From JBECKR01 sp040235415 (GTDB lineage: Bacteria; Acidobacteriota; Polarisedimenticolia; Polarisedimenticolales; Polarisedimenticolaceae): a DNA stretch of 8,057 bases. Of the stretch, positions 1 to 7,069 are shown one piece after another (within the stretch, counting starts at the first letter, position 1; every line of letters starts with the position of its first letter). A program made the position numbers and the translations under genes. The stretch lies in assembly GCA_040235415.1 (NCBI GenBank), contig JBECKR010000070.1:1-8057 (forward strand), written 5' to 3'. A model generated the notes under the pieces. That model ran no database searches. It worked only from the letters and a program-made list of their open reading frames with translations, and was not told the origin of the DNA.

Positions 1-115
1 GCGTCGCGACCTCGCGTCCGAGCGCGCCGTCGTCGCCGGCGAGCCGGGCCGCGATCGCGGCGCGCGCCAGCGCGAGCAGGCGCAGCCGCTCCTCAGGGCT
101 CGGCCGCGGCTCCAT
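1..115 (-). CDS. AMMECR1-domain protein (AmmeMemoRadiSam system protein A), N-terminal part, cut by window edge
   Basis: Only the first 38 codons are present, starting from an ATG at 113-115 on the minus strand. The visible N-terminus begins MEPRPSPEER and continues with an amphipathic helix containing RLRLLALARAAI. This is the usual opening of AMMECR1-domain proteins, where an acidic stretch is followed by a helix with the pattern LLxLAR. The start lies inside the end of the upstream MEMO-family gene: 23 nt overlap in different frames, so translation is probably coupled. AMMECR1-domain and MEMO-family proteins are regularly encoded side by side or fused, often with a radical SAM protein (the 'AmmeMemoRadiSam' trio). 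This adjacency is the main support, since the visible sequence alone is short. The biochemical role of the family is not established. A radical SAM partner could lie further left, outside the window. Confidence 0.72.
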   Translation of the reverse strand, partial: MEPRPSPEERLRLLALARAAIAARLAGDDGALGREVAT

Positions 116-971
116 CGCCGCCCCCCCGGAACGCCAGCGCGGCGTAGGACACGGTGTGCTCCCAGTCCCCGGTCAGCCGCCCGGAGGTGTCGTAGTCGAC
201 GAGCTTCGCGACCGCGCCCGGCGGCACGAGGCGCATCGCGAGCCCGATCGCGTGCCGCCCGCAGACCGTCGCCCCGGTCGAGCGGCAGTAGTCCTCGAAC
301 CCGCGGACGTCGTTCGCCTCGACGCGGCGGGCGGCGCCGAGGTCGAGCTCGCGGAGGTTCTCCTCGATCCGCGTCTCGAACGGCACGTAGCGGAACCGCG
401 GGCCGTAGTGCGTGAAGTCCGACGACGCGACGACGAGCGCCCGCGGCCCGAGCAGCGGACGAAGCGCCCCGGCGACGCGGTCCGCGACGGCGCCCTCGAC
501 GTCGTGGCCGGTCAGGACCGGCACGATGCGGAAGCTCCCGGCGAGCGCTTGCTGCAGGAACGGGATCTCCGCCTCGAGGCTGTGCTCCCGCGCGAACGGG
601 GCGTCCGAGCGCCGGAAGCCGGGCTCCCCGGCGAGCGCCGCGACCGCCTCGACGTCGATTCCGACCTCGCCGAGCGGCGTGCGCCAAGCTCCCGCGAGCG
701 GCACCGCTGCGCCCGCGAAGTACGCGTAGTGGCTCGGTCCGAGCAGCACGACGCGATCGACCTCGCGACCCGCGACCTGGCGGAACGCGCTCGCCGCGAC
801 GGCGCCGGAGTACACGAACCCCGCGTGCGGCGCGACGAGCGCCAGGACCGAACCGCTCGCCCCGCTCTGCGGCGTCGCCGCCGCGAGCAGGCCGCCGACC
901 TCGCGGGCGAGGGCGCCGCGATCCGCGGGGTACCACATCCCGGCCACGTTCGGGCCGATCGTCGCGCTCAT
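93..971 (-). CDS. amrB: MEMO-family protein (AmmeMemoRadiSam system protein B)
   Basis: A 292-residue protein, normal length for the MEMO1 family. The ATG at 969-971 is chosen because the protein then begins MSATIGPNVAGMWYPAD, the typical family N-terminus, and a GGAGG ribosome binding site lies 6 nt upstream (978-982 on the plus strand). The open frame continues upstream inside boxR but looks like non-coding antisense there. Family motifs in order: MWYP (12-15), APHAGFVYSG (47-56), LLGPSHY (76-82), EHSLEAEIPFLQ (129-140), SSDFTHYG (183-190), VCGRHA (236-241) and the C-terminal DTSGRLTGDWEHTVSYAALAF. The pocket residues described for human MEMO1 (Trp16, His49, His81, Asp189, His192, Cys244, from memory) have counterparts here: Trp13, His49, His81, Asp185, His188, Cys237. 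The fold is related to class III extradiol (LigB-type) non-haem iron dioxygenases, but an enzymatic activity of bacterial members is not established. It lies 20 nt after boxR and overlaps the AMMECR1-domain gene, so it is probably co-transcribed with both. Confidence 0.93.
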   Translation of the reverse strand: MSATIGPNVAGMWYPADRGALAREVGGLLAAATPQSGASGSVLALVAPHAGFVYSGAVAASAFRQVAGREVDRVVLLGPSHYAYFAGAAVPLAGAWRTPLGEVGIDVEAVAALAGEPGFRRSDAPFAREHSLEAEIPFLQQALAGSFRIVPVLTGHDVEGAVADRVAGALRPLLGPRALVVASSDFTHYGPRFRYVPFETRIEENLRELDLGAARRVEANDVRGFEDYCRSTGATVCGRHAIGLAMRLVPPGAVAKLVDYDTSGRLTGDWEHTVSYAALAFRGGGDGAAAEP

Positions 972-977
972 GGGACC

Positions 978-982
978 CCTCC
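978..982 (-). promoter_or_regulatory. Ribosome binding site fixing the MEMO-family start
   Basis: GGAGG on the minus strand, 6 nt before the ATG at 969-971, within the 20-nt gap after the boxR stop codon (TAG at 992-994). It supports the internal ATG over the longer in-frame extension that would run into boxR. Confidence 0.75.
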
Positions 983-991
983 GACCCGAGT

Positions 992-1759
992 CTACCCCCC
1001 TCGGGCGGTCTCGGACAGCGCCTCGGTGGCCGACGGCAGGCGGGCGGCGACGTCGTCCGCGACCGCGGCCGGGTCGAGGCCCGAGGTGTCGGCCGTGAGG
1101 TGCGCTTTGGCGTAGATCGGCTCGCGCGCCCTCAGGATCGCGCGGAGCTCGGCCATCGCGTCGGCGTGGTCGGCCATCGGCCGGGAGTCGCCCTGCGCGA
1201 CGACGCGGGCCCAGTGCTCCTCCGGCGTCGCGCGCAGCCACACGACGGTCGTGTGCCGCAGCAGGAGCCGCCACGAGGTCGGCTCATGCACCACGCCCCC
1301 GGCCGCGGCGAGGACGGTAGGCTCGCCGGCGGCGAGGACGCGGTTCAGCGTCTCGCGCTCGAGCCGGCGGTAGTAGCGCTCGCCGTGGAGCTCGAACAGC
1401 TGGTCGAGGGTGAGGCCGCTCGCGTCGCGGATGAGCTCGTCCATCTCCACGAACGCGACGCCCAGACGGTCCGCCAGGAGCGGGCCGACGGTGCTCTTGC
1501 CCGCGCCCCGGAGCCCGACGAGCGCGACGGTGCGGGCATCGGGCGCGAGCGGGCGGAGCAGCTCGGCCGCCGTCGTGCCGAGCGCCGCCGCGAGATCGGC
1601 GAGCCGGCCGACCGAGATGTTGCCGTCGCCCGCCTCGACGCGAGCCAGGAACCGCACCGACAGGCCGGCGCGCTCGGCGAGCTGCGCACGCGTCAGATCG
1701 AGCCCCACGCGGAGCCGCCGGACGCGGTGAGCGAGATCCTGGAGCACCACGAGGTGCAC
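992..1759 (-). CDS. boxR: BoxR/BzdR-type benzoyl-CoA-responsive regulator: XRE helix-turn-helix fused to shikimate-kinase-like domain
   Basis: A 255-residue two-domain regulator. Residues about 10-70 form an XRE/Cro-C1 helix-turn-helix: LTRAQLAERAGLSVRFLARVE followed by GDGNISVGRLADLAAALG. Residues about 78-241 are shikimate-kinase-like: P-loop GLRGAGKST (82-90), FVEMDELI (103-110), GERYYRRLERETL (126-138), AAAGGV (151-156), RPM (193-195) and REPIYAKA (212-219). This architecture defines BoxR and its anaerobic relative BzdR, transcriptional repressors whose kinase-like domain binds benzoyl-CoA and relieves repression. Divergent transcription from boxC-boxB makes the assignment firm. The start is uncertain. 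The GTG at 1757-1759 gives the longest product and has only a GGTGA-like ribosome site. GTG codons at 1748-1750 and 1745-1747 are alternatives that would remove 3 or 4 residues. The start overlaps a putative operator, implying autoregulation. The MEMO-family gene follows after 20 nt. Confidence 0.92.
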   Translation of the reverse strand: MHLVVLQDLAHRVRRLRVGLDLTRAQLAERAGLSVRFLARVEAGDGNISVGRLADLAAALGTTAAELLRPLAPDARTVALVGLRGAGKSTVGPLLADRLGVAFVEMDELIRDASGLTLDQLFELHGERYYRRLERETLNRVLAAGEPTVLAAAGGVVHEPTSWRLLLRHTTVVWLRATPEEHWARVVAQGDSRPMADHADAMAELRAILRAREPIYAKAHLTADTSGLDPAAVADDVAARLPSATEALSETARGG

Positions 1760-1770
1760 TATAGTTCACC
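1753..1770. promoter_or_regulatory. Putative BoxR operator: 18-bp near-perfect palindrome
   Basis: GGTGCACTATAGTTCACC is a palindrome centred between 1761 and 1762, with eight of nine base pairs symmetric; only 1757/1766 mismatch. It contains one intact TGCA and, as the mirror arm, TTCA. From memory, BzdR/BoxR operators are built from TGCA-containing palindromes. The site covers the proposed boxR GTG start and lies in the only non-coding AT-rich stretch between boxR and boxC, where a BoxR operator is expected. The TATAGT on the minus strand (1758-1763) lies at its centre, so binding there would block boxR transcription. Confidence 0.6.
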
Positions 1771-1786
1771 GGATATGGGATAGTAA
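1758..1786 (-). promoter_or_regulatory. Possible boxR promoter
   Basis: On the minus strand TATAGT (1758-1763) differs from the -10 consensus at one position. A weak -35 (TTACTA, 1781-1786, 3 of 6) lies 17 bp upstream. Transcription would begin near 1751. That fits only a leaderless or nearly leaderless start at the GTG codons 1748-1750 or 1745-1747, not the GTG at 1757-1759. This is inference from two hexamers. Confidence 0.3.
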
Positions 1787-1802
1787 AGGTCAAGATTGGA
1801 AG

Positions 1803-1808
1803 TATAAT
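1803..1808 (+). promoter_or_regulatory. Consensus -10 box of the boxCB promoter
   Basis: A perfect TATAAT at 1803-1808 lies in the AT-rich divergent spacer. It would start transcription near 1815, just before the ribosome binding site at 1817-1821, giving a leader of about a dozen bases. No good -35 is present at 16-18 bp spacing (best TAGTAA at 1781-1786, 3 of 6). The promoter may therefore be intrinsically weak, use another sigma factor, or need an activator in addition to BoxR derepression. Confidence 0.5.
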
Positions 1809-1816
1809 GCCGCTTT

Positions 1817-1821
1817 GGAGG
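1817..1821 (+). promoter_or_regulatory. Ribosome binding site deciding the boxC start
   Basis: GGAGG followed by 6 nt and a GTG at 1828-1830. The in-frame ATG at 1807-1809 lies inside the TATAAT box and upstream of this site, so it is unlikely to be the start. The same GGAGGACG string precedes boxB. Confidence 0.8.
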
Positions 1822-1827
1822 ACGACC

Positions 1828-3500
<1,673 letters not shown>

Positions 3501-3501
<1 letters not shown>

Positions 3502-4910
3502 TGCAGCTGTACGAGAAGATCCCCAACAACGTCAGCCTGTCGCAGGACAAGCGCCTGCTCCGCGCCCTCGAGAAGTGGCAGCCGAACTACCTGCGGTGGT
3601 GGAAGGAGGCCGGCCCGGCCGACTACCAGGAGGACCAGATCTACCTCCGGACGGCGATCTCGGTCGACTCCAAGGGCTGGGCGCACTTCGAGTACGTCAA
3701 GATGCCGGACTATCGCTGGGGGATCTTCCTCGCTCCGCCCGAGGCGGACCGCAAGATCGGGTTCGGCGACTTCTACGGCCAGCAAGCGTGGCAGGAGATC
3801 CCCGGGGAGTTCCGCAACATGCTGCGGCGCATCATCGTGACGCAGGGCGACACCGAGCCCGCGAGCGTCGAGCAGCAGCGCCTGCTGTCGAACACCGCGC
3901 CGAGCCAGTACGACTGCCGCAACCTGTTCCAGGTCAACGTCGAGGAGGGCCGACACCTGTGGGCGATGGTCTACCTCCTCCACCGCCACTTCGGGCGCGA
4001 CGGCCGCGAGGAGGCCGAGGAGCTGCTGGCGCGGCGCTCGGGCGACTTCGACAAGCCGCGCATCCTGACGACGTTCAACGAGCCGATCGAGGACTGGCTG
4101 TCGTTCTACATGTTCACGATGTTCACCGACCGCGACGGCAAGTACCAGCTCCTGGCGCTCGCCGAGAGCGGCTTCGACCCGCTGTCCCGCACCACGCGGT
4201 TCATGCTGACCGAGGAGGCGCACCACATGTTCGTCGGCGAGACCGGCGTCGGCCGGGTCGTCGAGCGCGCCTGCCAGCTCATGAAGCAGGACAAGAACGA
4301 GGACGTCCGCGCCCAGGGCGGGATCGACCTCGACACCGTCCAGCGCTACGTCAACTTCTGGTACTCCTCGAGCCTCGACCTGTTCGGCGGGGAGATCTCT
4401 TCGAACGCCGCGGACTACTTCGCCTCCGGCCTCAAGGGCCGCGACAAGGAGCAGGCGCACTACGACGATCACGTCGCGCTCGAGGGCACCTACCCCATGG
4501 AGGTCTACGAGGACGGCGAGATCCGCGAGAAGCGCGTCCCGACCCGCAACGCCATGAACGAGATCCTGCGCGACGCGTACATCAAGGACAACGAGCGCGG
4601 CACGGCGCGCTGGAACAAGGTCATCCGCGAGCAGGGCATCGACTTCGAGATCGAGCTCCCGAGCCGGCGTTTCAACCGCAAGATGGGGATGTACGCCGGA
4701 TACCACTTCGCGCCCGACGGCCGTCCGATCTCGAAGGAGGAGTTCGACCGCCGCCGCGACGAGTGGCTCCCGAGCGCTTCCGACCGCGCCTGGATCGGGC
4801 AGCTCATGCAGCCGGTGCTCGAGCCGGGCAAGATGGCGAACTGGATCGCCGCTCCGGCCCGTGGGATCAACGGCAAACCGATCGACTTCGAGTACGTCCG
4901 GCGGGTTTGA
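3501..4910 (+). CDS. boxB: Benzoyl-CoA 2,3-epoxidase catalytic subunit BoxB
   Basis: A 469-residue diiron oxygenase, essentially the same length as Azoarcus BoxB (about 473). It uses O2 and electrons from the reductase BoxA to epoxidise benzoyl-CoA at C2-C3 in the cytoplasm. The N-terminus IPNNVSLSQDKRLLRALEKWQPNYLRWW is split here as IPNNVSLSQD (7-16), KRLLRALEKW (17-26) and QPNYLRWW (27-34), typical of the family. Candidate diiron ligands: Glu119 (QGDTEP), Glu149 and His152 (VEEGRH), Asp210 (FTDRDG), and Glu239 and His242 (TEEAHH). These match, one residue lower, the ligands I recall for the Azoarcus structure (Glu120, Glu150, His153, Asp211, Glu240, His243), so the enzyme looks intact. It is coupled to boxC by a one-base overlap. 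The stop TGA at 4908-4910 lies inside the convergent ferritin-like gene. No boxA reductase gene follows. Confidence 0.96.
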
Positions 4911-5634
4911 GCGAGGACGGCGCCTCGAGCCCCGCCCGCCGCCACGCCTCCGCCGCGTCCCGCGCGAACCGCGCCGCTCTGCGCCCGCCGCGGCGAAGCA
5001 CCGCGCGGTGCCCGACCGCGACGACGAGCGCGGCTCCGAGGTAGAGCGCGCGCTGCGCCGCGAGCGCGAGCGCGTTGCGCGCGCGGGACCGGCCGCGCCG
5101 CAGGATCTCGAGCCGCTCGGCCTGGAAGGCGACGTGGGCGCGCTCGTCCTCGAGGATGCGCTCGCACAGGGCGCGGAGCACCGGACAGCCGGTCGCGTCG
5201 CGCAGCGCGGCGTAGTAGCTCTCGGCGAGCATCTCGGCGGTCAGCAGCACCGCGATCTCGCCCTCGAGCCCGAATCGCCGCCGGAGCGCCCGGAACACGG
5301 CGTCGCTCGCCGCCCGCCCGCGGCGCGGGATGCCGGCGAGGCCCATGTAGCGGCCGAGGTCCCGCGCGTGGCGCTGCTCCTCGCCGATGAACAGGGCGAC
5401 CGCCTCGACGTAGTCCGGGTCCTCGTACAGCGTCGCGTGCCGCACGGCGCGGGCGTAGAGCCCCCGGCCCTCCGAGCTCTCGCCGCGCTGGAACGTCGCG
5501 ATCGACTCCGCGATCGCCTCGCGCTCGGCGGGCGTCAGCCGCGCCCCGCGCTCCCACGGCACGCGGCACGGCACGAGCAGACGCTGCTCGAAGTACGCGA
5601 GCCAGGCGCGCGAGCCGCGGGGGGCGGCGCTCAT
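4867..5634 (-). CDS. Ferritin-like-fold putative diiron protein
   Basis: A 255-residue mostly helical protein with two ExxH motifs of ferritin-like diiron carboxylate proteins: EEQRH (85-89; Glu86, His89) and EDERAH (162-167; Glu164, His167). Further candidate ligands are a glutamate in the first helix (Glu52 or Glu55) and one in the third helix (Glu134 or Glu138, in TAEMLAESYY). This is the E, ExxH, E, ExxH order of the fold. After the four-helix region, residues about 187-214 form a hydrophobic helix (RALYLGAALVVAVG) that may be a membrane anchor, followed by an Arg-rich tail. The ATG at 5632-5634 overlaps the creD stop (ATGA), so it is the second gene of a creD operon; no separate ribosome site is obvious. 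The last 14 codons plus stop are antisense to the boxB end (44 bp). Function is unknown: oxygenase, hydroxylase or iron/redox handling are all possible. It does not resemble a boxA reductase. Confidence 0.82.
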   Translation of the reverse strand: MSAAPRGSRAWLAYFEQRLLVPCRVPWERGARLTPAEREAIAESIATFQRGESSEGRGLYARAVRHATLYEDPDYVEAVALFIGEEQRHARDLGRYMGLAGIPRRGRAASDAVFRALRRRFGLEGEIAVLLTAEMLAESYYAALRDATGCPVLRALCERILEDERAHVAFQAERLEILRRGRSRARNALALAAQRALYLGAALVVAVGHRAVLRRGGRRAARFARDAAEAWRRAGLEAPSSLKPAGRTRSRSVCR

Positions 5635-6914
5635 GCGTTCGCCGCCGTCGCGCCGCGCGGCGCCTTGCGGAACCGCTCGGCCCAGTCGACGCGCGCGGTC
5701 AGCTGCATCAGGGCGTACAGGGTCAGGATCGATCCTATCGTCACGAACAGCCCCGTGAGCCCCTCGAGGAAGTGGGCGAACGAGAACAGCACGAGGTACA
5801 CGAGCTGGCTCCCGCCGGCCTCGAGCGCGGCGAAGCGGAGGCCGACCACGAGCCTGAGGTAGCTCACGACCAGGAACACCGAGACGGCCGAGGCGAGCAC
5901 GAACGCCGGCAGCACCGGGACGTGGTCCACGGTGTACGCGAACAGCAGATGGAACGCGAAGAACGCCGCCGCGAGGAACAGGTAGTTCATCGGGTGCAGG
6001 TCGATGCCCCGCATGAGCGTGATCACGAACATCCACACGAAGAAGAACCCGAGGCACACCGGGGCGAAGTAGCTCATCCGCGCCGCGAGCGGGCCCGGGT
6101 TCAGCCGCTGCGGCATGTCCATCCCGATGCGGCAGCCGGAGATCAGGTTCTTGAACGACCACGTCAGGGTCCAGCCGCCCGCGTGCGGGTCCTTCGCGGT
6201 CGGCGACAGCGTCCCCCGCGGGAAGTCGATCGCGGCGAAGTCGGTGGTCATGACGAGGTTGAAGTCGCGGACGCGGTTGACGTCCCCGCCGAACGCGTAC
6301 CTCCAGGCGTCGCGGCCCCGCGAGCGGTAGGCGACGTCGAACCGCACCGTCCGTCCGGCCGCGACCTCGACCTCGCGCCGCACCACCTTCTGGCCGTTCT
6401 CGGCGACCGGCCCGGCGTCGCCCGAGTCGAGGCCGTCGACCGCGAACCGGAAGTCGTCGTAGCTCGCGTCGGCCGCGGGGAACCGGAACGTGATCACCAG
6501 CGTGGCGGGACGCTCGTCGGCGTGGGTGTACGCGTACGCGCCGTGGAACGCGACGCCGTAGGTCGAGTACCACAGCAGCCCCTTGCGGCGCTGCTCGAGC
6601 GCGAGGTCGACCGCGACGTCGGAGCGGTCGAGCAGCACCGGCTCCTCGACCTCGACGGTCTTCTCGTGCGTGACGACCCGCAGCGCTCCGCTCACCGGGT
6701 CCTGGATCGTCTCGCGCTCGCTCCGGACCTCCTCGCGCCGGAGCGTGAGCTCGGGGGAGAGCTGCGTCTGCGGGTCTCCCCACAGCGCGGCGACCTCCGG
6801 GCCGAGGCGGTCGTCGGCGCGGTACGTCCGGCCGAGGACGCTCGTCCCCAACACCATCCAGGCGACGGCGGTCAGGACGAAGACGACGAAGATCGCGAGC
6901 ATCCGGGTTCCCAT
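5631..6914 (-). CDS. creD: CreD-like inner-membrane protein
   Basis: A 427-residue membrane protein, close to E. coli CreD (about 450). An N-terminal membrane segment (about 5-28) is followed by a large, probably periplasmic domain (30-280) rich in beta strands and charged residues. Five further membrane segments lie at about 284-301, 309-328, 333-354, 368-385 and 387-406. The C-terminal part carries the best family match: GIDLHPMNYLFLAAAFFAFH (303-322), SYLRLVVG (351-358) and LTARVDW (405-411). The ATG at 6912-6914 is chosen because GGAGG lies 7 nt upstream (6922-6926 on the plus strand) and the membrane segment begins immediately. CreD genes are members of the CreBC regulon and affect envelope properties and colicin/beta-lactam phenotypes in enterobacteria and relatives; the molecular function is not settled. 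It faces a divergent CreB-like regulator and is coupled to the downstream ferritin-like gene. The periplasmic region is diverged, so orthology to E. coli creD is likely but not certain. Confidence 0.85.
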   Translation of the reverse strand: MGTRMLAIFVVFVLTAVAWMVLGTSVLGRTYRADDRLGPEVAALWGDPQTQLSPELTLRREEVRSERETIQDPVSGALRVVTHEKTVEVEEPVLLDRSDVAVDLALEQRRKGLLWYSTYGVAFHGAYAYTHADERPATLVITFRFPAADASYDDFRFAVDGLDSGDAGPVAENGQKVVRREVEVAAGRTVRFDVAYRSRGRDAWRYAFGGDVNRVRDFNLVMTTDFAAIDFPRGTLSPTAKDPHAGGWTLTWSFKNLISGCRIGMDMPQRLNPGPLAARMSYFAPVCLGFFFVWMFVITLMRGIDLHPMNYLFLAAAFFAFHLLFAYTVDHVPVLPAFVLASAVSVFLVVSYLRLVVGLRFAALEAGGSQLVYLVLFSFAHFLEGLTGLFVTIGSILTLYALMQLTARVDWAERFRKAPRGATAANA

Positions 6915-6921
6915 GGCGTGC

Positions 6922-6926
6922 CCTCC
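6922..6926 (-). promoter_or_regulatory. Ribosome binding site of creD
   Basis: GGAGG on the minus strand, 7 nt before the ATG at 6912-6914. It supports this start over the longer in-frame extension towards the response regulator gene. Confidence 0.75.
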
Positions 6927-6999
6927 GTGCGTCCCGGGAAAGGTCCGTCCCCGGCGAGGCCCGGCGATGGCCGCCGCGAGGCCGGCTCGCGTCTTTCTC

Positions 7000-7015
7000 G
7001 TGCAATTCCGGTGCA
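7000..7015 (-). promoter_or_regulatory. cre-tag-like direct repeat (putative response-regulator binding site)
   Basis: Read on the minus strand, towards creD, the sequence is TGCACCGGAATTGCAC: two identical TGCAC half-sites separated by 6 nt, an 11-bp period. The E. coli CreB site (cre tag) is TTCAC-N6-TTCAC with the same spacing; each half-site here differs at one position. An 11-bp direct repeat is typical for OmpR/PhoB-type regulators bound head to tail. It lies 86 bp upstream of the creD start and 55 bp upstream of the divergent response regulator start, so it could control both. No strong -10 is visible on the creD side. Confidence 0.6.
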
Positions 7016-7042
7016 ACCGCCGCCCGGCAGGCGGAGCGGGGC

Positions 7043-7048
7043 TAGAAT
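7043..7048 (+). promoter_or_regulatory. Possible -10 box for the response-regulator gene
   Basis: TAGAAT differs from TATAAT at one position. It lies 22 nt before the GTG start, leaving room for a short leader with the ribosome binding site at 7057-7061. No -35 is recognisable at 16-18 bp. The cre-tag-like repeat ends 27 bp upstream, compatible with activator-assisted autoregulation. Weak evidence. Confidence 0.3.
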
Positions 7049-7056
7049 CCGGCCAC

Positions 7057-7061
7057 GGAGG
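7057..7061 (+). promoter_or_regulatory. Ribosome binding site of the response-regulator gene
   Basis: GGAGG (within a GGAGGGG run) 8 nt before the GTG at 7070-7072. It supports a GTG start, after which the receiver domain begins within six residues. Confidence 0.7.
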
Positions 7062-7069
7062 GGCGCTCC

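Noticed and set aside
972..1274. N-terminal extension of the MEMO-family gene into boxR
   Set aside because: The extension is Arg/Gly-rich and unlike the family. The internal ATG has an ideal ribosome site and gives the usual 292-residue length.
156..1783. Long plus-strand open frames opposite the MEMO-family gene and boxR
   Set aside because: Arg/Pro/Ala-rich translations with no recognisable motif, fully antisense to genes with strong family motifs.
1807..1827. ATG at 1807 as the boxC start
   Set aside because: It lies within the TATAAT box and before the GGAGG at 1817-1821; the GTG at 1828 has correct spacing.
4880..4940. Terminator hairpin between boxB and the convergent gene
   Set aside because: No inverted repeat followed by a T-run on either strand; the coding regions overlap.
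4867..5634. Possibility that the ferritin-like gene is the missing BoxA reductase
   Set aside because: It has no flavin, NAD(P)H or iron-sulfur motifs; the ExxH pairs indicate a ferritin-like diiron protein, and it is on the opposite strand, coupled to creD.
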